Assembly: GCA_049323435.1 (NCBI GenBank)
Contig: JBMOMX010000029.1
Coordinates: forward strand, 43,900-107,899
Direction: 5' to 3'
Origin: UBA11222 sp049323435
Lineage (GTDB): Bacteria > Pseudomonadota > Alphaproteobacteria > UBA11222
Length of the DNA stretch: 64,000 nucleotides
Part shown: positions 8,653 through 16,451 of the stretch, piece after piece
How the letters are laid out: each line of letters opens with the position of its first letter
Numbering within the stretch: the stretch's first letter is position 1
Program-made: the position numbers and the translations under genes
The notes under the pieces: generated by a model
What the model was told of the DNA's origin: nothing
Seen by the model: the letters and a program-made list of their open reading frames with translations, nothing else
Database searches by the model: none

Positions 8653-10026
8653 TTAGCGAACACCAATCCGCCGGATGGAGTCTGGCGTATAGCGATCCAC
8701 AGTCAGCTCGTCGGCAAAGTGATTGACCGAAGGCTCCTCGTTAAAGAACTCTTGCGCCGTGTAACGGCCGGCATTCAGGTCATAGGATATTGATCCGGCC
8801 GTGTCACAGGTGGGCACATTGTAATGCACGAAGGGGAACTGTTCATGCACCCGCCATACGGCGTCACGGGCATCACGATTCACGGCTGCGACCGTATGAT
8901 AGGAATCCTCATCCTGCCAGAAGGTACGCTTCTTGTAGATGTGCCGCGTATCCGAGCGCAGACTGGCCGTGATCACATGCGTGCGGCGCAATTCATAGCG
9001 CGGATAATCCTGGTTGAGGATTTGCGGCTTGAACAGATCGGCATATTTGACGGTGGATGCAGCCAGTTTGTAATTATTGCCGGAGATAATGGCTTCCTGA
9101 CGCCCATTATATGTCCAGTCGTAGCGATCGAGCGCGCCATTGAACATGTTGAAGGCGTCAATGGTGGACAGGCCGTCATCGTTGAAACTGGGATTGTCAT
9201 AGGCGATATTCGGCGCGCGGCGCACCCGGCGGGTGCCGGGGCTGTAGACCCAGGCCTTGCGCCCACCAAGCACGGCGTCAATCGTATCGTGAATCAGCAC
9301 GACGTTACCGGCGGCGCGCGCCGGGGAAACCGTATTGTTGATGTAATAGGCCCAGATATTGTCGAGTTCCTCGACTGAGTTTTTGGTCGGATCGGCATAA
9401 GGAAAAATCACTTCGTCCTGCACCGTATAGACCGAATATTCGCCGTCACGTGTCGGCGCCGCCGATACATATTGCCGGGTGATTTTGTGGCCGCGATAGC
9501 GCAGCCGCTGATTGAAAATATTTTCGTTGGCGACACTGGTGATAGGAAAGGGGACGCCCATAAGCGAACCGGTGAACCCGTCGCCGCTTGGTGTCAGCAC
9601 GCCGGTAACCGCATTCTTTTTATGCGCTTCATATACACTGGGCGGATTGGCGCAGCTACGGTGCGTGGGATAAACGTTCATCTTGTAGGCGTCGGGATAG
9701 GCTTTAAAAAGCGAGGTGCTGACTTCCGTCAGCTTGTTGGCATATTGCGCCATATTGGCAGAGGTGATCGTATAGAGGGGCTGTTCGGAGGCATAAGGGT
9801 CTGGATGGCGATCACCCTGCTTGTATTGGACGCCCGCCGGAATTTCCGCAAATCCGCCAGTCCATTCCGGGATGGATCCATCCTTGTTGCCCGCTCTCTG
9901 CGAACCCAGAGGGGTCAGATCCTGCTCCATGCGCGCAGCAACTTCCGCCGGCACTTCCGCCCATGCAGATCCTGCAATCAGGCTTGCCGTAAATATACCA
10001 AGTATAGTAGCCGATCGTATGGCCAT
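8653..10026 (-). CDS. DUF1329 family envelope protein
   Basis: 457 aa. A signal peptide is clear (AIRSATILGIFTASLIAG, cleavage after AWA at residue 23). The mature part has the DUF1329 layout: an N-terminal LTPLGSQRAGNKDGSIPEW block, then a beta-rich body (VWRVHEQFPFVHYNVP near the end) resembling outer-membrane lipoprotein-binding folds such as LolA/LolB. No lipobox cysteine is seen, so it should be periplasmic or outer-membrane associated. Members often sit near hydrocarbon or sterol catabolism and RND-type transport genes, but their biochemical role is not settled. It has its own terminator and is a single-gene unit. Confidence 0.88.
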   Translation of the reverse strand: MAIRSATILGIFTASLIAGSAWAEVPAEVAARMEQDLTPLGSQRAGNKDGSIPEWTGGFAEIPAGVQYKQGDRHPDPYASEQPLYTITSANMAQYANKLTEVSTSLFKAYPDAYKMNVYPTHRSCANPPSVYEAHKKNAVTGVLTPSGDGFTGSLMGVPFPITSVANENIFNQRLRYRGHKITRQYVSAAPTRDGEYSVYTVQDEVIFPYADPTKNSVEELDNIWAYYINNTVSPARAAGNVVLIHDTIDAVLGGRKAWVYSPGTRRVRRAPNIAYDNPSFNDDGLSTIDAFNMFNGALDRYDWTYNGRQEAIISGNNYKLAASTVKYADLFKPQILNQDYPRYELRRTHVITASLRSDTRHIYKKRTFWQDEDSYHTVAAVNRDARDAVWRVHEQFPFVHYNVPTCDTAGSISYDLNAGRYTAQEFFNEEPSVNHFADELTVDRYTPDSIRRIGVR

Positions 10027-10237
10027 TATTCCCCTCCCATGTCATTGACTTAAGTTGCGATCAATTTTCCGTTCCTGCCCAGTGCTGTGCTCAGCTTGCC
10101 GGCACAGGGTCAGTCCCACTCTCAGGTGCCGTTGCCAATGCTTATTGTTGACCTTGTGAATAAGATAAGCCGAGTTCGGTCCTGGGCGCCAGTCAAATTT
10201 AACCGTTTGACAACAATTCACGCGATAGTGTTCGAAA

Positions 10238-11251
10238 TCAGGGGGCGGCGCCGGGAATGACCGGGGGTTTCTGCGTTTCATACGCAGGCTGGCCGGCCGG
10301 CGGAATGTCAAGCACCTGGCCCGGATAGATCAGGTCGGGATTACGGATCTGCTGCTGGTTGCTGGTGAAGATCATGCTGTAGGCAATGCCTGAACCATAG
10401 ATTTTGCGGGCAATTTCCCATAAGGCATTGCCCTGCATGACCACCACCTGCTGCGCGCCCATTTCCAGCCTGCCGGCCCCGGATCTGGAAAAGGTCACCT
10501 CGGCGCGCAACAGCACCTTGCCCTGCGAATCAAGCTGGTCGCCCCGCAAACTGTGTGCGCCCGGGCCGATAGGGCCCTTGAAGGCCAGCTCCCAATCGCC
10601 TTTATCGTTCGCAACAGCCTCGCCTGCGATCTGATTATTCACATAAACCCGCACCAGCCGCCCAGGCTCCGCCCGGCCCGACAGAATGGCGCCCCCCTCA
10701 GGCGCCAGGTCAATGCCTGCAACGCTCACCTCCGGGCTGGCGGCGGGATCAGTCTCGCCCTGGTCGAGAATGCGGGTGGCCTTGCCGGGCTGGCTGACGG
10801 CAACAAAAACTTCCTCATGTTCTTGCGCCGGAACCGAAATAATGGCGGAATCCTTTGAAAGAACGGGCCCGTCCTGGCCCAGTTGCGCGCTAAGCGTAAG
10901 CATCTGCGCGCCGGGCTTCAAAGCTGTTTCGGGTATCAACACCCAGTCGCCATACTTGTCCGCCTGTGTCTGGCCCAGCAGCTGATCGCCGGATTTGATA
11001 TGGATTTCCGCGCCAGGGCTGGCGCGTCCCGCCATCACGGCGCGTCCATCACGGGTGACACGGATGACATCAAAACCAGGCGCGATGGGGGCTGGCGCGG
11101 TTTCCGCCTGGGGCTTCGCAGCTTGCGGTGCAGCTGTTTCCAGCCCCCTGTGATAGGAAAACAGTGCGATCAGCCCCAGTCCGGCCAGCAGCAACAGCCC
11201 TGCCAGCACCAGAAATTCCCGTTTAGGCAGCGGCAGTGTTTTGGTTAACAT
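10238..11251 (-). CDS. LysM domain protein with one N-terminal membrane anchor
   Basis: 337 aa. One hydrophobic helix (FLVLAGLLLLAGLGLIALF, residues about 13-31) follows a short basic segment. An Ala/Pro-rich linker leads to two Ig-like or carboxypeptidase-regulatory-like beta domains (residues 60-130 and 165-255, each with a 'GRA-PG' turn and 'GDW' strand). A LysM motif near 270-320 (VVVMQGNALWEIARKIYG ... NPDLIYPGQVLDIP) binds peptidoglycan. The protein probably spans from inner membrane to cell wall. The ATG at 11251 is preferred; a TTG at 11299 would add 16 residues before the anchor. It is divergent from the LOG gene. A similar architecture is common in alphaproteobacteria; role unknown. 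Confidence 0.85.
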   Translation of the reverse strand: MLTKTLPLPKREFLVLAGLLLLAGLGLIALFSYHRGLETAAPQAAKPQAETAPAPIAPGFDVIRVTRDGRAVMAGRASPGAEIHIKSGDQLLGQTQADKYGDWVLIPETALKPGAQMLTLSAQLGQDGPVLSKDSAIISVPAQEHEEVFVAVSQPGKATRILDQGETDPAASPEVSVAGIDLAPEGGAILSGRAEPGRLVRVYVNNQIAGEAVANDKGDWELAFKGPIGPGAHSLRGDQLDSQGKVLLRAEVTFSRSGAGRLEMGAQQVVVMQGNALWEIARKIYGSGIAYSMIFTSNQQQIRNPDLIYPGQVLDIPPAGQPAYETQKPPVIPGAAP

Positions 11252-11336
11252 TCCGAAACGGGTCACAGATCGGTTACCTTTCCCTGTTAAAACGGGCAAG
11301 AATCACAGCGGAAAGAATATAGAGAGCACACAAGTC

Positions 11337-11933
11337 ATGCACAGACAAAAATCAATCTGTATCTATTGCGGCTCCAAAGCAGGTACAGATCCGGTCCATG
11401 CCGAATCGGCGCGTCAGATTGGCGCCGTTCTGGCGCAACGCAATATCCGCATGGTTTATGGCGGCGGCAGTATCGGGCTGATGGGCATTGCAGCGCGCGC
11501 CGCAATGGCCGCAGGCGGTCATGTTGCGGGGGTCATTACCCGGCATCTGGATGAACAGGAAGTTGGCCTGCAAGGCATTTCGATGCGCCATGTCGAGGCG
11601 ACGATGCATGCCCGCAAAATGCGCATGTTTGAAATGTCGGATGGTTTTATCGCACTGCCCGGCGGTTCAGGCACGCTGGACGAAATTGCCGAAATTTTAA
11701 GCTGGCGTCAGATCGGCCTGCATAACAAGCCCTGCGCGCTGCTGAACACCAATGGCTATTGGGATCCGCTGGTGCAGATGTTGCATAGGATGCACCAGCA
11801 GGGCTTTCTAAGTGAAGGCGGGCAGGATTATTTCCATCTGGCGGCGACGCCGGGCGACGCGGTGGCGTATATTGAACGCAGCAGCGCCGCCACAGTCGGC
11901 CCGAAGGCGGTGATCGACGTTGTGCAGAGTTAA
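11337..11933 (+). CDS. LOG family protein (cytokinin riboside 5'-monophosphate phosphoribohydrolase-like)
   Basis: 198 aa. The Rossmann-like LOG/lysine-decarboxylase-like fold is marked by ICIYCGSKAG at the start, YGGGSIGLMG near 45 and the signature PGGSGTLDE near 107. Characterised LOG enzymes hydrolyse nucleoside 5'-monophosphates to a base and ribose phosphate. The ATG at 11337 is chosen because the conserved fold begins immediately; the in-frame stretch upstream is not conserved-looking and runs into the divergent gene. It is followed after 40 nt by icd on the same strand, so co-transcription is possible. Confidence 0.9.
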   Translation: MHRQKSICIYCGSKAGTDPVHAESARQIGAVLAQRNIRMVYGGGSIGLMGIAARAAMAAGGHVAGVITRHLDEQEVGLQGISMRHVEATMHARKMRMFEMSDGFIALPGGSGTLDEIAEILSWRQIGLHNKPCALLNTNGYWDPLVQMLHRMHQQGFLSEGGQDYFHLAATPGDAVAYIERSSAATVGPKAVIDVVQS

Positions 11934-11973
11934 TGCTATATCGGATCAAATCCAGCCTTAATGAGGAAGTAAT

Positions 11974-13188
11974 ATGAGCAAGATCAAGGTCAAAAACCCC
12001 GTCGTCGAACTTGATGGCGACGAAATGACGCGCATCATCTGGCAGATGATCCGCGAAAAACTGATCCTTCCCTATCTGGATGTGGATTTGAAATATTATG
12101 ATCTCGGTATGGAAAACCGCGACGCCACCAATGATCAGGTGACGGTTGATTCCGCCGAGGCGATCAAAAAACATGGTGTCGGCGTGAAATGCGCCACCAT
12201 CACCCCCGACGAGGAGCGGGTGAAGGAATTCAAGCTGAAGAAAATGTGGAAATCGCCCAATGGCACGATCCGCAATATTCTGGGCGGCACGGTATTCCGT
12301 GAACCGATCATCATGCAGAATGTGCCGCGCCTGGTGCCTGGCTGGACCCAGCCTATCGTCATTGGCCGCCATGCCTTTGGCGATCAGTATCGCGCAACCG
12401 ATTTTGTCGTGCCGGGCAAGGGCAAGCTGACCATGACCTTTACGCCCGAAGGCGGCGGCGCGCCGGTGCAATATGACGTGTTTGATTTTCCCGGCGGCGG
12501 CGTCGCCATGGGCATGTATAATCTGGACGAATCGATCCGCGAATTCGCCCATGCCTGCCTGAATTACGGCCTGCAACGCAAATGGCCGGTCTATCTGTCC
12601 ACCAAGAACACCATCCTCAAGGCCTATGACGGGCGCTTCAAGGATCTGTTCCAGGAAATATTCGATAATCATTATGCGGACGGTTTCAAAAAGGCCGGCA
12701 TTATTTATGAACACCGCCTGATCGACGACATGGTGGCGGCGGCAATGAAATGGAGCGGCGGCTTCGTGTGGGCCTGCAAGAATTATGACGGCGATGTGCA
12801 GTCCGACACGGTGGCGCAGGGCTTCGGCTCGCTTGGCCTGATGACCAGCGTGCTGATGACGCCCGACGGCAAAACCGTCGAGGCCGAGGCGGCGCATGGC
12901 ACGGTGACGCGGCATTACCGCCAGCATCAGCGCGGCGAAAAAACCTCGACCAATCCGATCGCTTCGATTTTTGCGTGGACGCGCGGCCTGGCGCATCGCG
13001 GCAAGCTGGATGACACGCCAGAGGTCACGGCGTTTTCACAAAAGCTGGAACAGGTCTGTGTACAGACCGTTGAAAGCGGCAAGATGACCAAGGATCTGGC
13101 GCTGCTGATCGGCCCGGACGAACCCTGGCTGACCACCGAGGGCTTCCTCGACGCGATCGACAAAAATCTGCAAAAGGCGATGGCCTGA
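11974..13188 (+). CDS. icd: NADP-dependent isocitrate dehydrogenase (eukaryotic-like subfamily)
   Basis: 404 aa. It converts isocitrate to 2-oxoglutarate and CO2 in the TCA cycle. The sequence (MSKIKVKNPVVELDGDEMTRIIW) and length match the homodimeric type II IDH shared with mitochondria and many alphaproteobacteria, not the E. coli type. The substrate loop SPNGTIRN lies near residue 93, and the metal-binding aspartates are in the LIDDMVA region near 250. GTVTRHYRQHQ near 310 is the cofactor-binding region typical for NADP. A ribosome site (GAGGAAG) is 7 nt upstream of the ATG. It is convergent with the deacetylase gene, only 4 nt apart. Confidence 0.97.
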   Translation: MSKIKVKNPVVELDGDEMTRIIWQMIREKLILPYLDVDLKYYDLGMENRDATNDQVTVDSAEAIKKHGVGVKCATITPDEERVKEFKLKKMWKSPNGTIRNILGGTVFREPIIMQNVPRLVPGWTQPIVIGRHAFGDQYRATDFVVPGKGKLTMTFTPEGGGAPVQYDVFDFPGGGVAMGMYNLDESIREFAHACLNYGLQRKWPVYLSTKNTILKAYDGRFKDLFQEIFDNHYADGFKKAGIIYEHRLIDDMVAAAMKWSGGFVWACKNYDGDVQSDTVAQGFGSLGLMTSVLMTPDGKTVEAEAAHGTVTRHYRQHQRGEKTSTNPIASIFAWTRGLAHRGKLDDTPEVTAFSQKLEQVCVQTVESGKMTKDLALLIGPDEPWLTTEGFLDAIDKNLQKAMA

Positions 13189-13192
13189 CGGA

Positions 13193-14341
13193 TCACCCTC
13201 CGGGAAGCGGCAGGGATACCAGCCGCTTTCCCGGAATATTGGCCGGCAGCAGGGTGAGCGCGGATAGCGGCGCCAGGCGCAGGCCGCGCGCCTCCAGCCC
13301 CGGCGCCCATTCCAGCAGCGCCGCGATCGTGGCCGGGTGCGGATGTCCGATGGCGATGGCATGTCCGTTCAGCCGCGCGGTGTTTTCGGCTTTCTGCAAT
13401 TGCTGGCGGATTGCCGCGTCTGTCACCACATTATCCAGAAAGACATCGCGTTCCAGCGCTGTCACGCCCAGGCTGCGCGCGGTGGCGGCGGCAACCGTCT
13501 GGCCTGCCGTGCGCGAATCAAGAAACATCAGGCCGCGCCGCCTGAGCTCCGCCAGAACAATGTTCATGGCGGCGGGGTTGCGGGTCAGCTTGCTGCCCAT
13601 GTGATTATTGACGCCGATCATGCCGTCCATGCGCGTCAGGTTCCAGTGCAGCCTGCGGCTGAATTCTTCGGGCGGCAGCGCCGCCAGCAGCGCCTGGGGG
13701 CCCGGATCGGCGCCATTGCCGGCCTCCATCGGCAGATGCACCAGCACTTCATGCCCAAGTGAACGCGCCTTGCGGCTGATCCGGGCGGCGTCGGGGGCAT
13801 AGGGCAGCACCGCCAGGGTAATGGGGCCAGGCAGCGCCAGCGCCGCCGCGGCGCGCGCCGGGACAATACCCACATCATCAATGACAATGGCGATGACCGG
13901 CAGACCGCCGGGATTTGGCGCCGCCGCCTCCGCATGGCGGGCCCAGCCCGGCGGATGCGGACCCGGTGTTCCGCCCGGCGGCACATCCGGATCGCGTGCC
14001 GGTGCGGTTACCGGCGCGGCGCCGCGCGCCAGCGGGGGGGCGGCTTGCGGCGCTGTTTTGTTGTATTGCGGCGGTGCAAACGGCCCCATCTTCTGCCTGC
14101 CGGTGGCGGGAAGCACCGGAACGCCGGCCGAACCCTGTTCTGAAATGCGGGGTGCAGGTTCAACCGGCGCTATGCTGCGTGCCCCGATGGCCGCCGGCTG
14201 ATCCGCCGGCGGATGCCCGGCAATCCCTTGTCTGGCGCGGTTCTCGCCGCCAAGCCACCATCCGGCCATGACCGCCGCCGCCAGCGCCAGGGCCAGGCCC
14301 GCCCCAAATTTTCCCTGTCCAGAAGCCATGCCCAGCACCAT
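13193..14341 (-). CDS. Divergent polysaccharide deacetylase family protein
   Basis: 382 aa. After a membrane anchor (GAGLALALAAAVMAGWWLGG, residues 12-31) comes a long Pro/Ala-rich linker to about residue 145, then a Polysacc_deac_2 (YibQ-like) domain. The domain begins VIAIVIDDVG near 154, with metal-site candidates HLPMEA and NNHMGSKLT and FLDSRT. The family is related to NodB-type deacetylases, and is thought to act in the periplasm on a glycan; the substrate is unknown. Alphaproteobacterial members are often near ctpA and rppH, which are not seen here. ATG at 14341; an internal ATG at residue 5 is an alternative. Convergent with icd. Confidence 0.88.
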   Translation of the reverse strand: MVLGMASGQGKFGAGLALALAAAVMAGWWLGGENRARQGIAGHPPADQPAAIGARSIAPVEPAPRISEQGSAGVPVLPATGRQKMGPFAPPQYNKTAPQAAPPLARGAAPVTAPARDPDVPPGGTPGPHPPGWARHAEAAAPNPGGLPVIAIVIDDVGIVPARAAAALALPGPITLAVLPYAPDAARISRKARSLGHEVLVHLPMEAGNGADPGPQALLAALPPEEFSRRLHWNLTRMDGMIGVNNHMGSKLTRNPAAMNIVLAELRRRGLMFLDSRTAGQTVAAATARSLGVTALERDVFLDNVVTDAAIRQQLQKAENTARLNGHAIAIGHPHPATIAALLEWAPGLEARGLRLAPLSALTLLPANIPGKRLVSLPLPGG

Positions 14342-14448
14342 CCGTCCCGCGACTCACCAACTCCAGATTAGCACTAACATGTTAAGCCCCTGTTAGGGTT
14401 AATCCAGCATGCTCCCGCCGGCTGTTAGTCTGAGAGGGAGGCCGCATC

Positions 14449-16071
14449 ATGCCATCAACCGGCGAGCTTATTGCGCAAATTTATGCGGGCTATTTCAATC
14501 GCGCGCCCGACCCTGCCGGCCTGGCTTACTGGATAGGCCGCGCCAATGCCGGCATGACGCTGACCAGCATTGCGCAAAGCTTTGCGGTGCAGCCGGAAGC
14601 GGTGGCGCTGTACAGCTTTCTGGGCGCGCCAGCAATGGCGGCGCGCGACATGTTCATTTCATCCGTGTACAGCAATTTATTCAACCGCGCACCGGATGCG
14701 GCGGGCGCGGCCTATTGGGCGGCGCAGCTATTAAATCCGGCTGTGCCGGTCAGCCGCTTTATCAGCGACGTGCTGAACGGCGCGCAGGGCAATGACCTGC
14801 TGATCGCCACCAACAAGGGTTCAGTCGGCGCGTTCTTTATAACGCAATTGAACGCAAGCAATATGCCGTTTTCGATGGCGCTGGCGCGTGGTGTCCTGGC
14901 GAATGTCAACGCCTCGCCGGGCTCGGTTGTCAGCGCCGTGCAGATGATAAACGATGCAGTTTTCCCGCCGCCGCCGCCAGCGCCAACAGCATTGACGCTG
15001 ACAGGCACAGCGGGCGCGGATACGCTCAATGGCGGCAGTTTCGGGGATACGCTGTCGGGCCTTGCGGGCGCCGATACCCTGAATGGCAATGGCGGCGATG
15101 ACACGCTGAACGGCGGCGCCGATGCGGACACGCTTAATGGCGATGCCGGCAATGATATTTTCCTCTTTAACACCGGCGATGCCGCTGCGGCAGAGGCGCT
15201 CAATGGCGGTGCGGACACGGATACCGTCTCTATCGTCACCAGCACCGATTTCAGCAATCTGGCGACGGCGGCCCTTCTGACCGCGGGCCTGGTGGAGCAG
15301 ATTCTGATCACCAGCGGCCAGACCGCTACCTTCACCGGCGCGCAACTGACCGGCCAGGCCCTTGCGGTCAACGCAACTGCGGCGGGCGCGGCCACGCTGG
15401 CCATCAATGTGGCCACCGGCACGGCAGCGAATTTCTCAACCCTCAGCTTTACCGCATTCGGGACCAACAATGCCTTTGACACAGGCACTGATGTCATCAG
15501 CATCACCGGCGCGGCCGGGGCCGAGAACATCACCGGCACCGGCATCGCCGATACTATCAGCGGTGCGGGCGGCACGGACACACTTAATGGCGGCGCGGGC
15601 AATGACACGCTGAACGGCGGCGCGGGCAAGGACACCATCACCACCGGTACGGGCGCAGACACTGTGGTATATGCATCAGGGCCAGGCGTCACCGATACCG
15701 TTGCAGCGGCGGCGTCCATTGCAGGCGTTGATCTGTTAAATGATCTTGTTTTAAATGCGGGCACTGCGGACAGGATCGATCTTACGGTTGCCGTGGCGAA
15801 TATTGGCACAACCGTCACCGGCGCCGCCAATGAAGCAACATTTATTCTTGATCTGACGACATTGCTGAATGTGGGCGGCGGCGCCGGTTTCAATACCGAT
15901 GTTGCAGGAACCATCACGGCCGCGGTGGTTGTCATAAATGGTGCGGGCCTGAACGGGCGCAGCTTCCTGGCCGTCGATCTGGACGGCAGCGACACCTTCA
16001 CGGCAACCGATTTTGTGGTGGAAATCACCGGCTCAACGGTCACCGCGCTGACTACGGCTACATTTATTTAG
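14449..16071 (+). CDS. DUF4214 and RTX-repeat protein (probable secreted surface protein)
   Basis: 540 aa, acidic, without a Sec signal. Residues 5-150 hold DUF4214 repeats, each with the YxGYFNRAPDPAGLAYW pattern (seen twice, near 13 and 76). Two blocks of calcium-binding nonapeptides (GGxGxDxLx) follow, at about 188-240 and 355-407. The C-terminus is beta-rich and aliphatic, consistent with an uncleaved type I secretion signal; no type I exporter genes lie in the window. RTX repeats fold on binding calcium outside the cell. It is a paralogue of the next gene over the first 150 residues. DUF4214 function is unknown. Confidence 0.88.
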   Translation: MPSTGELIAQIYAGYFNRAPDPAGLAYWIGRANAGMTLTSIAQSFAVQPEAVALYSFLGAPAMAARDMFISSVYSNLFNRAPDAAGAAYWAAQLLNPAVPVSRFISDVLNGAQGNDLLIATNKGSVGAFFITQLNASNMPFSMALARGVLANVNASPGSVVSAVQMINDAVFPPPPPAPTALTLTGTAGADTLNGGSFGDTLSGLAGADTLNGNGGDDTLNGGADADTLNGDAGNDIFLFNTGDAAAAEALNGGADTDTVSIVTSTDFSNLATAALLTAGLVEQILITSGQTATFTGAQLTGQALAVNATAAGAATLAINVATGTAANFSTLSFTAFGTNNAFDTGTDVISITGAAGAENITGTGIADTISGAGGTDTLNGGAGNDTLNGGAGKDTITTGTGADTVVYASGPGVTDTVAAAASIAGVDLLNDLVLNAGTADRIDLTVAVANIGTTVTGAANEATFILDLTTLLNVGGGAGFNTDVAGTITAAVVVINGAGLNGRSFLAVDLDGSDTFTATDFVVEITGSTVTALTTATFI

Positions 16072-16451
16072 TAAACTGTCACTTAGGGGCCACATAAGGT
16101 GAAGTTTCGCCGCGGAAAATAAAAAAACATAGTTGACGGCGCAACAGAACCGGGATATTAGCAAGTCACTGTACTTTGGGCCGTCCCTAATTTGGGGGTT
16201 GTCCGCTCCCGGTGCGCAGGTTTTTCTTAACGAATCACCTGTACACAGGCGGCAAGTGCTAAAGAGTTCTGATGTCCGGCTTTTTCCGGGTCTGGTTAAC
16301 GCGGCGGCGGCAATGCCGGGGGTTGACGGGCCGGGAAATGCGGGGTCGGCAAAGGAAGTGAATTTTAATCTTGGGCCTTCTGGATGACCAGGGGTTCATC
16401 CCGAACTCCCCGAAATGCCGGGGCCGGTTCTAAACTTAGGAGAAGCTGAGC
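16072..16451. other. 380-bp intergenic region upstream of the large DUF4214/RTX gene
   Basis: There is no convincing coding potential: a TTG-initiated 84-codon open frame here has no family signature or ribosome site. A promoter candidate lies near 16133-16161, which would leave an unusually long leader of about 280 nt before the gene. Long leaders are known for S-layer mRNAs in other bacteria. Confidence 0.5.
16133..16161 (+). promoter_or_regulatory. Candidate promoter for the S-layer-like gene
   Basis: TTGACG (16133-16138) and TATTAG (16156-16161) are separated by 17 bp, matching the sigma-70 pattern at five and four of six positions. It is the best match seen in the gap before 16452, but no start site is known. 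Confidence 0.35.

Noticed and set aside
14712..16043. 443-codon antisense frame in the first RTX gene, and a similar one at 17225-18628
   Set aside because: Both are Val/Pro/Ala-rich mirror images of Thr/Gly-rich RTX coding sequence; the plus-strand frames hold the DUF4214 and RTX motifs.
16133..16387. 84-codon open frame before the S-layer-like gene
   Set aside because: TTG start, no ribosome site, no recognisable pattern; it overlaps the likely promoter.
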